A DNA stretch of 12,753 nt from DAOTXN01 sp034435435 (GTDB lineage: Bacteria; Chloroflexota; Anaerolineae; S140-20): assembly GCA_034435435.1 (NCBI GenBank), contig DAOTXN010000131.1, forward strand, positions 1 to 12,753, in the 5' to 3' direction. Positions 6,137 to 12,753 of the stretch are shown here, in pieces. The notes beneath the pieces are model-generated. The model ran no database searches. It had not been told where the DNA came from and saw only the letters and a program-made list of their open reading frames with translations. Position 1 is the first letter of the stretch; every line of letters begins with the position of its first letter. Both the position numbers and the translations under genes were made by a program.

Positions 6137-8454
6137 TTACTTTCACCCTCCTCCCCCACACCGAAAAGCTGGCCCCTGCCAACCCGCTAGGGCTGGCTCG
6201 CCCGCCGCTCTACCATCAGCAGCGCACCTACGACGCGCTGTCCGACTACCTCCTAGTGGTCAATTCCTACGACACCGGCACGGGTAAGACGGTGGCCGCC
6301 CTGCTGGGCCTGCTCAACCCGGCGCTGCGTGGGCGCAACTGCCTCTTTATCGCCCCCACCAACGAGCTGCTGCGCCAGCACGAGGGGGACGTCCAGAGTT
6401 TCCTGGCCAACCACAACCTGGACTATCACACCATCCGTGTGGACGCCGCCGTGCTGCGTGCCCTGCCCCAGGCCCACGCCCACGAGCGGGTCGGCGAGCG
6501 GCTGGTGCGGCTGTTCAGCAATCCCCGAGCCTACGGCTGGGACGGCCATAAGCCGCTGATCGTCGTCACCAACCCCGACATCTTTTACTACGCGCTCTAC
6601 TTTTCGGCCTACAACCCTCACGACCGGCGCAACCTGTTCGAGCAGTTCCTCACCCGTTTTGATTACGTGATCGTGGACGAGTTTCATTACTACTCGGCCA
6701 AGCAGTTGTGCAATTTTCTCTTCTTTTTCGTCATCGCCCAAGAGTGGGGTTATTTCGGCCAGGGCCGGCGCGTCTGCCTGCTCTCGGCCACGCCGGAGGA
6801 AGCGGTGCGCGATTACCTGGCGCGGGTTTTCCCCACACCAGATGCCATCGCCTGGATCGGCCCCACCAACGAGCCGCCGGAGAGCGCCGACTACCCGACG
6901 ACGCCCACACTGGCCCCGCTGACGCTGACCGTGCGCGAGGGGACACTGGACGAGTTCGCCGACGACGCGCGCCAACGCGACTGGCTGGCCGGGCTGTTGG
7001 CGACCGGGCAGGACGGCGCGCTCATCTCCAATGCGCTGTGGCGGGTCAACCAGGCCCGCGCCGCGCTGCGCGGCCCGCGCTTCGACGGGCGCGTGAGCCG
7101 CCTCACCGGGGCCGAGACGGTCGAGAGCCGCCGCTCCGCGCCGCTGGTCCCCCTCATCCTGGCCACCCCCACGGTGGACATCGGCTACAACTTTGAAAAG
7201 CCGGGGAAGCTCCGCCAGCCGCTCGATTTCATCGTCTTTGACGCCCGCACCCGCGACGAGTTCCTGCAACGGCTTGGGCGCGCCGGGCGGGTGCTGGGGC
7301 GTGCAGAGACCAACGCACCATCTCTGGCCATTGCGCTGGTGGACGCCGATGCCCTGACAACGCTGCGCCCCCTCGATGGCCAGACCGTGCCCCGCGCCGT
7401 GCTCCGCCGCGCCGTGCAGCAGGCCCTGCCGCCGCGCAACGATCTCTTTGCCTACGTGCGCTCCTACGCCGTGTTGGAGGCCTTCCGGCCTATCTACGAG
7501 CTCAGACGGACGACCCGCCCTGACCTGGAGGAATGGGTCGAGCGGTTGTTCGAGGGGGTGCGGGAGGTCTTGGCGCCCGGCAGCCGGCGCTGGCACTACG
7601 GCCCTCTGTGCGGGCAAATGCGCCGTCACGAGCGCGCGGGGCGCTTGCTGCGGGAGGACAAGCTGGCCGAGCTGCCAGAGTTCGTGGACGAGTTCCTGGA
7701 CTGGCACCGGCCGATGGAAGCGCCGCCGGAGGAGTGGGCGCGGCTGGAGCGGGCCGTGCGCACCCAGCCCCGCGCCCGCGAACAGTTGGTCGTGCCCTGG
7801 CTCAAGGCCCAATATGCGCTCACGGAGGCGCTGTTTAACTTTCGCGATAGCTTTCAGGGGCCGACGGCTGCCGTCTACGACCCACATCACCTGCTCTCCG
7901 ACAGCGACCTGACGCTCTATGACGCGCTGCACGTGGCGGCCAATTTCGAGGCGGATTACTTTGACGACGCGCCGGCCTTCCGCCGCGCCTGCGGGGTCGA
8001 GCCGGGCCAGGCCACGCTGGGGGTCTATTGCCGGCTAACAGCGCACCGGGAGCCCCGGTTGTACGTCGGCCTGGAATATCGAGAGATACGGCTGCCCCGT
8101 GAGGCGTGGGAAAAGTTGTACACCCGCCGGCCGGTCGCTCTAACGGAATTGCGTTTGCTGGCTCAGGCATCCGGCGGGGGGCCGGCCACTTTGCATCCCA
8201 CCCTTCGCCACAGCATCGAGACCCAGCATCTGGCCTGTCTTGTCGTGCCCGATGCAGATGTGGGCCGCTTGCTCTATCTGACCCGCGACCGCAATCTGTT
8301 CCCACGTTCGCTGCAGGTGACTTTTGCTCAAGGGGGCACAAGCCACGAATACAAGGCCTTGTTCGGCACGGCGGCCTTTGTCGTGCACGCAGAACTGGAA
8401 GGATATTTCTGGCACAAACAAAAGATGGACGATATCGCTCCGATTATCGTGTAG
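6133..8454 (+). CDS. cas3: Cas3 helicase of type I-D, without HD domain
   Basis: A 773-aa superfamily 2 helicase that unwinds target DNA recruited by the effector. Motifs in order: Walker A YDTGTGKT (46-53), IAPTNELLRQHE around 73-84, Walker B VDEFHYYSAK (D182-E-F-H185), LLSATPEE (motif III, 217-223), ATPTVDIGYNF (344-354) and QRLGRAGR (motif VI, 379-386). The length is well below that of HD-containing Cas3 proteins. There is no HD motif before the helicase, as expected for type I-D, where the nuclease is in Cas10d. GTG at 6133 is favoured: it overlaps the csc1 stop and GAGGGAG lies just upstream. An ATG at 6109 would add eight residues and has a poorer ribosome site. The C-terminal 380 residues are less recognisable and presumably contain the accessory domain that contacts the complex. 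Confidence 0.93.
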   Translation: MITFTLLPHTEKLAPANPLGLARPPLYHQQRTYDALSDYLLVVNSYDTGTGKTVAALLGLLNPALRGRNCLFIAPTNELLRQHEGDVQSFLANHNLDYHTIRVDAAVLRALPQAHAHERVGERLVRLFSNPRAYGWDGHKPLIVVTNPDIFYYALYFSAYNPHDRRNLFEQFLTRFDYVIVDEFHYYSAKQLCNFLFFFVIAQEWGYFGQGRRVCLLSATPEEAVRDYLARVFPTPDAIAWIGPTNEPPESADYPTTPTLAPLTLTVREGTLDEFADDARQRDWLAGLLATGQDGALISNALWRVNQARAALRGPRFDGRVSRLTGAETVESRRSAPLVPLILATPTVDIGYNFEKPGKLRQPLDFIVFDARTRDEFLQRLGRAGRVLGRAETNAPSLAIALVDADALTTLRPLDGQTVPRAVLRRAVQQALPPRNDLFAYVRSYAVLEAFRPIYELRRTTRPDLEEWVERLFEGVREVLAPGSRRWHYGPLCGQMRRHERAGRLLREDKLAELPEFVDEFLDWHRPMEAPPEEWARLERAVRTQPRAREQLVVPWLKAQYALTEALFNFRDSFQGPTAAVYDPHHLLSDSDLTLYDALHVAANFEADYFDDAPAFRRACGVEPGQATLGVYCRLTAHREPRLYVGLEYREIRLPREAWEKLYTRRPVALTELRLLAQASGGGPATLHPTLRHSIETQHLACLVVPDADVGRLLYLTRDRNLFPRSLQVTFAQGGTSHEYKALFGTAAFVVHAELEGYFWHKQKMDDIAPIIV

Positions 8455-8466
8455 ACGAAGGATACC

Positions 8467-8781
8467 ATGCGCCTCGCTACCCCTACCCAAGCCGTCGAAA
8501 TGCTCCTGCGCGCGCTCTACGAGGGCACTGCTTCCGACAGGCCGTGGGTGGCGCACAACGGCGTCGCCTGGGAGATGGAGGAGTTGACGTGTGACGGCAC
8601 GGTAGACGCGCCGCTGGCCTACCAGACCGCGCTGCTCACGCAGGCCAACGAGCGGGCGCGCGCCCTGACGCGCGAAACGCTGCTCAGCGTCCGCGCCGCA
8701 GCCGATCACGCGCTGGCGCTGCTCGATGGTCGTGAGTGTGGCGACGCCCTATCTAGCGAGGAACCGTATGAGCTCGAATGA
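8467..8781 (+). CDS. Small acidic hypothetical protein between cas3 and cas6
   Basis: A 104-aa protein I do not recognise. It starts 12 nt after cas3 with GAAGGA (8457-8462) just upstream and ends 14 nt inside cas6, so it is embedded in the operon and probably co-translated. The third codon positions are strongly G/C-rich like the flanking cas genes, supporting real coding. By my count it has 18 acidic residues, 8 arginines and no lysine. It reads as helical at both ends (AVEMLLRALYEG; LTRETLLSVRAAADHALALL) around a short middle with WVAHNGVAWEMEEL. There are no signal peptide, membrane segment or catalytic motifs. The acidic character argues against a Cas11-like RNA-backbone subunit. It could be an accessory partner of Cas3 or Cas6, or an unrelated small regulator. 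Confidence 0.7.
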   Translation: MRLATPTQAVEMLLRALYEGTASDRPWVAHNGVAWEMEELTCDGTVDAPLAYQTALLTQANERARALTRETLLSVRAAADHALALLDGRECGDALSSEEPYELE

Positions 8782-9631
8782 TCACCTGCTCCACTCCATC
8801 GTCCTCAAACTCGCCCCCGAGCGCGAGGGGCGCATCCGCGCCACGCACGGGCATCACGCGCACGCCGCCTTTTTACGCGCCGTGCAGCAGGCCGACCCGG
8901 CCCTGGCCGAGGTGTTGCACCATCCGCAGTTGCCGCTCAAGCCTTTCACCGTGTCGCCGCTGTTGGGACTGGGGCCGGGCCACGAAGGCACACTTGAAGT
9001 CTCGCCGGAGCGGGATTATTTTCTACGCTTCACCGTGCTGTACGAGCCGGTCTTTCGGCAGTTCATGGCCCGCTTTTTGTACGATGGCGGGCGTCCCCTA
9101 CTCCACTTGGGCCAGATGCCCTTTCTCATCAAAGAGATCCTGACCACGCCCGGCAGCCATCCCTGGGCCGGGTATACATCTTTTGTCGAGATCGCGCAGC
9201 AGGCGCAGGCGGCCCGGAGCGTGACGCTGGAATTCACCACCCCCACGGCGTTTAGCTTTGGGGAGCGGCCTTGGGGCCAGCAGATCGTGCCGTTGCCCAT
9301 CCCACGCCTGGTTTTTGGCAGCCTGGCCAAGACCTGGAACGCGCTGGGGCCGCCGGCGTTGAGCCTCGATTGGCGGGCCTGCCGGGACTATATCGAGGAG
9401 CAGGTGGTCGTGGCCCGGCTGCGACGGGTGGAGACGCGCATGTTGGCCTACGCCGACGCGCCGCAATTAGGGTTCGTGGGCCAGGTGAGCTTTGAGTTCA
9501 AGGGAGATGACGAGACGATCCACGCCCAACTGGACGCGCTGGCCGACCTGGCCTTTTATGCGGGCGTGGGCTATAAAACGACGATGGGCATGGGACAATG
9601 TCGGCGATTGGACACAGATGAACACAGATAA
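8768..9631 (+). CDS. cas6: Cas6, pre-crRNA processing endoribonuclease
   Basis: A 287-aa RAMP-fold ribonuclease that cuts the array transcript within each repeat. The C-terminal glycine-rich loop GVGYKTTMGMGQC (266-278) is the defining Cas6 signature. A histidine-rich stretch at about 27-32 (THGHHAHAAFLR) is the likely region of the catalytic histidine, though I cannot fix which one. The start at 8768 has GAGGA (8758-8762) 5 nt upstream; an earlier in-frame ATG at 8726 lies inside the preceding gene. The last six codons (DTDEHR) and the TAA stop fall inside the repeat element that begins at 9610, so the natural C-terminus may have been replaced. Cleavage is expected to leave an 8-nt handle ATTGAAAC on the crRNA. 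Confidence 0.92.
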   Translation: MSSNDHLLHSIVLKLAPEREGRIRATHGHHAHAAFLRAVQQADPALAEVLHHPQLPLKPFTVSPLLGLGPGHEGTLEVSPERDYFLRFTVLYEPVFRQFMARFLYDGGRPLLHLGQMPFLIKEILTTPGSHPWAGYTSFVEIAQQAQAARSVTLEFTTPTAFSFGERPWGQQIVPLPIPRLVFGSLAKTWNALGPPALSLDWRACRDYIEEQVVVARLRRVETRMLAYADAPQLGFVGQVSFEFKGDDETIHAQLDALADLAFYAGVGYKTTMGMGQCRRLDTDEHR

Positions 9632-9748
9632 ACACGGGTTTTTTGATCCCGGCGCTGGAGCTGCCCAACGGCTCGAGGGTCCTGGCACAGATGAACACAG
9701 ATAAACACGGGTTTTTTGATCTGCGTTCATCAGCGTTTATCTGTGTCC
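9610..9748. repeat. 139-nt palindromic repeat element with 10-nt terminal inverted repeats
   Basis: The element is bounded by GGACACAGAT (9610-9619) and its exact reverse complement ATCTGTGTCC (9739-9748). Inside are two identical 35-nt direct copies at 9613-9647 and 9686-9720, spaced by 38 nt. An inverted arm follows: ACACAGATAAAC (9695-9706) and GTTTATCTGTGT (9735-9746) are perfect complements, 12 bp, with a 28-nt loop. A T6 run occurs in each direct copy. No transposase is encoded, so it resembles a MITE-like or REP-like intergenic repeat. CACAGATGAACACAG-type repeats are, as I recall, dispersed in many environmental bacterial genomes; copy number here needs the genome. It separates the interference block from the adaptation genes. 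Confidence 0.75.
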
Positions 9749-9765
9749 CATAAAAAGCGAGTGCG

Positions 9766-10353
9766 ATGGAACTACCGGATTATCTACCCCTGTCATATCT
9801 GAATCAACTGGAGTATTGCGAGCGGCGCTTCTGGCTGATGTTCGTGCACGGCGAGATGGAGGTGAACGCGCCGGTGCTGGAAGGGACGCTGCAACACCAG
9901 CGCGCCCACGCTCCCGGCAGCGCGCAGGACGGGGAACAGGTGGTGCACCGGCGCGCGACGGTGTGGTCGGAGCGGCTGCGATTGACGGGTTTCGCCGATT
10001 TGGTAGAAGAGGCCAACGGCGCACTGGTCCCGGTGGAGTACAAGCGGGGCAAGCTGGGCAAATGGCTCAACGATCACGTGCAGCTCTGCGCCCAGGCCAT
10101 GTGCTTGGAGGAGCGCAGCGGGCGGCGGGTGGAGCAGGGTGAGATTTTTTATTGGCGCTCGCGCCGGCGGGTGCGGGTAGCGTTCACGCCGGAGCTGCGG
10201 GCGCAGACCGAGGCCGCCGTGCAACGGGCATTTGACCTGCTGGCGGCCGGGATCATGCCGCCGCCCGACCAGCCCGCGGCCAAGTGCCGCGACTGTTCGC
10301 TAGAAGGGGTGTGTTTGCCACGCGAGGTACAGGCGCTGAACCGGGAAGCGTGA
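9766..10353 (+). CDS. cas4: Cas4, Fe-S exonuclease of CRISPR adaptation
   Basis: A 195-aa RecB-like nuclease that trims prespacers and helps select the correct PAM and orientation with Cas1-Cas2. The four cluster-binding cysteines are visible: C18 (EYCERRFW) and C174, C177, C183 (KCRDCSLEGVC). The nuclease motif residues are H44 or H48 (GTLQHQRAH), D78 (GFADLV), and E91 and K93 (VEYKRGK). A QLCAQAMCLEE segment from Q107 matches the QhXXY-like motif region. ATG at 9766 has only a weak ribosome site, perhaps because the repeat element just upstream replaced the original spacing. The stop is followed by a short gap before cas1. Confidence 0.93.
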   Translation: MELPDYLPLSYLNQLEYCERRFWLMFVHGEMEVNAPVLEGTLQHQRAHAPGSAQDGEQVVHRRATVWSERLRLTGFADLVEEANGALVPVEYKRGKLGKWLNDHVQLCAQAMCLEERSGRRVEQGEIFYWRSRRRVRVAFTPELRAQTEAAVQRAFDLLAAGIMPPPDQPAAKCRDCSLEGVCLPREVQALNREA

Positions 10354-10414
10354 AACGTGATGCGTTGTTGTGAGGACAGATAGTATGGCAGAATTACGAG
10401 ATTGGGGGAAGGAT

Positions 10415-11482
10415 ATGGCGACGTTGTATCTGACGGAGCCGCGGTCGCTGGTCAAAAAGGACGGCGAGACGCTGTTGGTGGAGATCCCGGCGAACCCAGA
10501 CCAGGGCAGCGAAAAACGCAAGGTGCGCGTGCCGCTGACCAAGGTGGACGCGGTGGTGGTATATGGCGACGTGACGCTGACCAGCCCGGCGCTGGCGGCG
10601 CTGCTGGAACAGCGGGCAGAGGTCAGTTTTTGCTCGCATTATGGGCGTTTCCAGGGCCGGCTGTCGCCCGAGTTCAGCAAAAACAGCCTGCTGCGCCTGG
10701 CCCAGCATCAAGCCCACGTCGATCCGGTACGCGTAGTGGAGCTGGCGCGAGCGTTTGTGTATGGCAAGCTGAGCAATATGCGCACGCTGCTGATGCGGGC
10801 CAACCGCAAGCTGGAGAATGAGCAGATCGGCGCGGCGGCCGATTCGATCAAGGGGGTGTTGGACCAGGTAGAGACCATCTGTCCGGAGCAGGCGACGCCG
10901 CCGCCCGACCCGAGCCGGCCGCAGTCAGAGAGCCTGCAGGGCAAGCTGCTGGGCCTGGAGGGGTCGGCCAGCGCGTTCTACTTTGGCGTGTTTGGGCATC
11001 TGCTCAAGGGAGGCTGGACGTTCGAGCGGCGCAGCCGCCGCCCGCCCACCGATCCGGTGAACGCGCTGTTGAGCTATGGTTATGTGCTGTTGACCCATCA
11101 GGTGGCTTCGGCGGTCAACGTGGTGGGGTTGGACCCTTATATCGGTTTTCTGCACTCGTCCCAATACGGTAAACCGGCGCTGGCGCTGGACGTGGTGGAA
11201 GAGTTTCGCACGCCGGTGGTCGAGTCGGTGGTCCTGACGCTGTTGAACAACGCCATGCTCAAGCGGGGGGATTTTGAGGAACAGTTGGGCGCGTGGCGAC
11301 TGTCGGACGAGGGCCGGCGGACGTTTTTGATCCGTTTCGAGGAGCGGCTAAACGAGACCATCTCGCATCCGGTGTTTGGTTACAAGGCCACCTACCGGCG
11401 TTGTCTGGAGCTGCAGGTGCGGCTGGTGGCCAAATGGCTGCTAGGAGAGATTTCTCACTATCAGCCTTTTATGATAAGATAG
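10415..11482 (+). CDS. cas1: Cas1 integrase
   Basis: A 355-aa Cas1, the integrase that inserts new spacers at the leader-proximal repeat. The metal-binding residues are E182 (LLGLEGSAS), H247 (DPYIGFLHSSQYGKPAL), and D259 and E262 (ALDVVEEFRTP). The N-terminal strand MATLYLTEPRSLVKKDGE fits the usual first strand of Cas1, which is why ATG 10415 is chosen, with GGGGGA at 10404-10409. An upstream ATG at 10385 has GAGGA 8 nt ahead of it, and a GTG at 10370 is also in frame. These would add 10 or 15 residues of no recognisable function, so the start is uncertain while the rest is firm. The gene sits 61 nt after cas4 and 15 nt before cas2. Confidence 0.95.
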   Translation: MATLYLTEPRSLVKKDGETLLVEIPANPDQGSEKRKVRVPLTKVDAVVVYGDVTLTSPALAALLEQRAEVSFCSHYGRFQGRLSPEFSKNSLLRLAQHQAHVDPVRVVELARAFVYGKLSNMRTLLMRANRKLENEQIGAAADSIKGVLDQVETICPEQATPPPDPSRPQSESLQGKLLGLEGSASAFYFGVFGHLLKGGWTFERRSRRPPTDPVNALLSYGYVLLTHQVASAVNVVGLDPYIGFLHSSQYGKPALALDVVEEFRTPVVESVVLTLLNNAMLKRGDFEEQLGAWRLSDEGRRTFLIRFEERLNETISHPVFGYKATYRRCLELQVRLVAKWLLGEISHYQPFMIR

Positions 11483-11497
11483 TGTAGCGAGCGCCCG

Positions 11498-11794
11498 ATG
11501 GAACGTGGCAAGCCCAAGACAACGTTGTACGTCATCGCCTACGACATTCCCAGCGACCGCCGCCGGACCAAGGTACACAAGCTGTTGTGCGGGTGTGGGG
11601 AATGGACGCAATACAGCCTCTTTGAGTGTTTCTTGAGCGACAAGGAGCTGGTGGCTCTGCAAGGCAAGCTGGACCGGTTACTGAACGCCAAAGAAGATAG
11701 CGTGCGTTTTTATCACGTGTGCGCGGCGTGTGTGAAGAAGGTCGAGACGGTGGGTTCGGCCAAGCCGCAAGAGCGGGCAGTATTCGTTGTATAG
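11498..11794 (+). CDS. cas2: Cas2
   Basis: A 98-aa Cas2, the dimer that bridges two Cas1 dimers and measures spacer length. The first strand TTLYVIAYDIPSD carries the conserved aspartate D16, followed by the usual DRRRTKVHKLLCGCGEWTQYSLFEC stretch, broken here only in naming: SDRRRTKV near 19-26 and QYSLFECFLSD near 38-48. The middle contains a VRFYHVCAACVKKV segment with Cys pairs, and the tail AVFVV is typical of the last strand. Length is standard. It is the last cas gene before the leader and lacks a strong ribosome site (GCGAG only), suggesting coupling with cas1. Confidence 0.94.
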   Translation: MERGKPKTTLYVIAYDIPSDRRRTKVHKLLCGCGEWTQYSLFECFLSDKELVALQGKLDRLLNAKEDSVRFYHVCAACVKKVETVGSAKPQERAVFVV

Positions 11795-12093
11795 GTGGGT
11801 CAGCGCGTTTTTGGTGTGAGCGGCGCTGCGAGCGCCCAAGCGCCCGCCAAAAACCCGGGAGGCGCTCGCAGGCAGATGTGGGGGGTGGCGAGTGTGATTC
11901 ACCCAGATGCGGGGAAAACGACGCGACGGCCGAAACGTTTGGCGGTCAACTGTGTCGCCTCTCGCAGGGGGTGAGATGGTGGGAACAAGATGTTCGAAGA
12001 GAAGCGTAAACGAAGAGCTGGTGGGGCGACTGGTTCATTTCTGGCGAAAAAAAGGGAGCAAAACGGCGCGTTGCGCCTAGCGAGTGACGTGCA
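11795..12093 (+). promoter_or_regulatory. CRISPR leader region
   Basis: A 299-nt stretch without a convincing gene between cas2 and the first repeat. It should hold the array promoter and the integration signals recognised by Cas1-Cas2. It is unusually GC-rich for a leader, with only a short A-rich patch (GCGAAAAAAAGGG near 12043-12055). I see no good sigma70-like -35/-10 pair. A 96-codon frame starting in cas2 and ending at 12009 overlaps it but has neither a start signal nor protein-like composition. The first 80 nt contain the hairpins listed separately. Confidence 0.6.
11822..11871. repeat. Nested and competing inverted repeats after cas2
   Basis: GGCGCT-GCG-AGCGCC at 11822-11836 is a perfect 6-bp hairpin with a 3-nt loop. 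Part of it, CTGCGAGCGCC (11826-11836), is also the exact reverse complement of GGCGCTCGCAG (11861-11871), an 11-bp stem with a 24-nt loop. The two structures use the same bases and exclude each other. AGCGCCC also occurs twice in near tandem (11831-11837 and 11839-11845). There is no T-run after either stem. It could end the cas transcript, mark the leader boundary, or act as a protein-binding palindrome. Confidence 0.55.
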
Positions 12094-12715
12094 GTGTGAA
12101 GGCCGCCGATCTCGACTGGGAGATTGAAACGTACACCATCATCGCGGCTGTGCGCTGTGCGCCGCCGGTGTGAAGGCCGCCGATCTCGACTGGGAGATTG
12201 AAACGCTATGCTTGCCGTTGGGGGCGGGCAATGCGATCAAGTGTGAAGGCCGCCGATCTCGACTGGGAGATTGAAACATACCACAGCGTTTCAACCGAGA
12301 GCACGATGCCGTGTGTGAAGGCCGCCGATCTCGACTGGGAGATTGAAACTTCTTTGACCAGAAGGCCGGAGAGGGGGTATTGGTCGTGTGAAGGCCGCCG
12401 ATCTCGACTGGGAGATTGAAACCATAGCGGCCAGGTATTGATTGAAAATCCACCGTCAAGTGTGAAGGCCGCCGATCTCGACTGGGAGATTGAAACCGAC
12501 TAGGCCCGTCGGCAGACCCGGCGGGCTTTTTGGTGTGAAGGCCGCCGATCTCGACTGGGAGATTGAAACTGCCACGGCAGGCAGCCGGTCATCTGCGCCC
12601 GGCAGGTGTGAAGGCCGCCGATCTCGACTGGGAGATTGAAACTGCAATGCTGACCGATGGGAGTATATACCTGGACTGGTGTGAAGGCCGCCGATCTCGA
12701 CTGGGAGATTGAAAC
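12094..12715 (+). CRISPR. Type I-D CRISPR array, nine 37-nt repeats and eight complete spacers
   Basis: Nine repeats start at 12094, 12168, 12241, 12313, 12386, 12460, 12533, 12606 and 12679. Each is 37 nt, begins GTGTGAAGG and ends GGGAGATTGAAAC, and I see no mismatch between copies. Spacers are 37, 36, 35, 36, 37, 36, 36 and 36 nt. Within the repeat, CGATCTC and GAGATTG can form a 7-bp stem with one G-U pair around a GACTGG loop. The terminal ATTGAAAC is the likely 8-nt crRNA handle. Orientation is set by that handle and by the leader and cas genes lying upstream. Identical repeats show no degenerate trailing copy, so this is the leader-proximal part of a longer array. I found no match between the spacers and the rest of the window by eye. 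Confidence 0.99.
12504..12531 (+). terminator. Intrinsic-terminator-like hairpin inside spacer 6
   Basis: GCCCGTCGG (12504-12512) pairs with CCGGCGGGC (12518-12526) as a 9-bp stem with one U-G wobble around the loop CAGAC. Five Ts (12527-12531) follow directly. This is the form of a Rho-independent terminator and reads in the direction of array transcription. It lies wholly inside spacer 6 (12497-12532), so it was most likely acquired from the 3' end of a gene in a phage or plasmid. Whether it ends transcription in this array is not known. Confidence 0.6.
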
Positions 12716-12753
12716 CAAACGCAAGTAAATATCGCTCGCGCCCGACGTAGGAG
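12716..12753 (+). other. Probable ninth spacer, cut by the window edge
   Basis: The 38 nt after the ninth repeat are unique sequence. The final base is G, which would allow a 37-nt spacer followed by the first base of a tenth repeat. Nothing here shows an array end. Confidence 0.55.

Noticed and set aside
6253..7932. Long minus-strand open frame (559 codons) opposite cas3
   Set aside because: Antisense to the helicase motifs of cas3; low-complexity Gly/Gln/Val/Arg composition typical of a shadow frame.
11808..11819. TTTTTGGTGTGA in the leader, identical to the spacer 6 / repeat 7 junction; possible relic repeat
   Set aside because: The following bases do not continue to match the repeat, and half of the match is a T-run; chance is likely.
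11719..12009. 96-codon frame running from cas2 into the leader
   Set aside because: Overlaps cas2 in another frame, has no start signal, and its Arg/Gly/Cys-rich composition is that of non-coding GC-rich DNA.
12440..12449. GATTGAAAA inside spacer 5, resembling the repeat 3' end
   Set aside because: Only 8 nt match and there is no upstream repeat similarity; not a partial repeat.
12139..12724. Minus-strand frames across the array with repeated FQSPSRDRRPSH and FNLPVEIGGLHT
   Set aside because: These are translations of the CRISPR repeat in the antisense frames, not proteins.

Overview
The window carries one complete type I-D CRISPR-Cas locus, all on the + strand, followed by the start of its CRISPR array. 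The DNA is GC-rich with GC-rich third codon positions. Its intergenic gaps hold two short repeat families, one built on ACAGGATT and one on CACAGATGAACACAG. The gene set and these repeats suggest a thermophilic or environmental bacterium, probably Chloroflexota. That assignment is an inference from pattern; no marker gene is present to prove it.

Layout from left to right: an AT-richer non-coding stretch with a perfect TATAAT box (1-214) and a short inverted repeat (215-279); a WYL-domain regulator (337-1371); a 146-nt gap with an extended -10 candidate and a perfect inverted repeat; then a tightly packed interference operon, cas10d/csc3 (1518-4316), csc2/cas7d (4318-5358), csc1/cas5d (5360-6136) and an HD-less cas3 helicase (6133-8454). 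A small unrecognised acidic protein (8467-8781) overlaps the start of cas6 (8768-9631). A 139-nt repeat element with terminal inverted repeats separates cas6 from the adaptation genes cas4 (9766-10353), cas1 (about 10415-11482) and cas2 (11498-11794). A 299-nt leader precedes nine identical 37-nt repeats (12094-12715), and the array probably continues past the window.

How the genes work together (family knowledge plus what is seen here): Cas10d, Csc2, Csc1 and a small subunit Cas11d form the crRNA-guided effector. Cas6 cuts the array transcript within its repeats. The Cas3 helicase lacks a nuclease domain, and an HD motif sits instead in the N-terminus of Cas10d, which is the type I-D hallmark. 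Cas4, Cas1 and Cas2 acquire new spacers. The WYL protein is probably the locus regulator.

The points most worth a second look are: (1) a textbook internal ribosome-binding site and in-frame ATG inside cas10d, predicting a separately translated Cas11d of 128 aa; (2) a spacer (number 6) that reads as an intrinsic transcription terminator in the direction of array transcription; (3) the lysine-free acidic small protein between cas3 and cas6; (4) a palindromic element that supplies the last codons and stop of cas6; and (5) mutually exclusive hairpins at the start of the leader.
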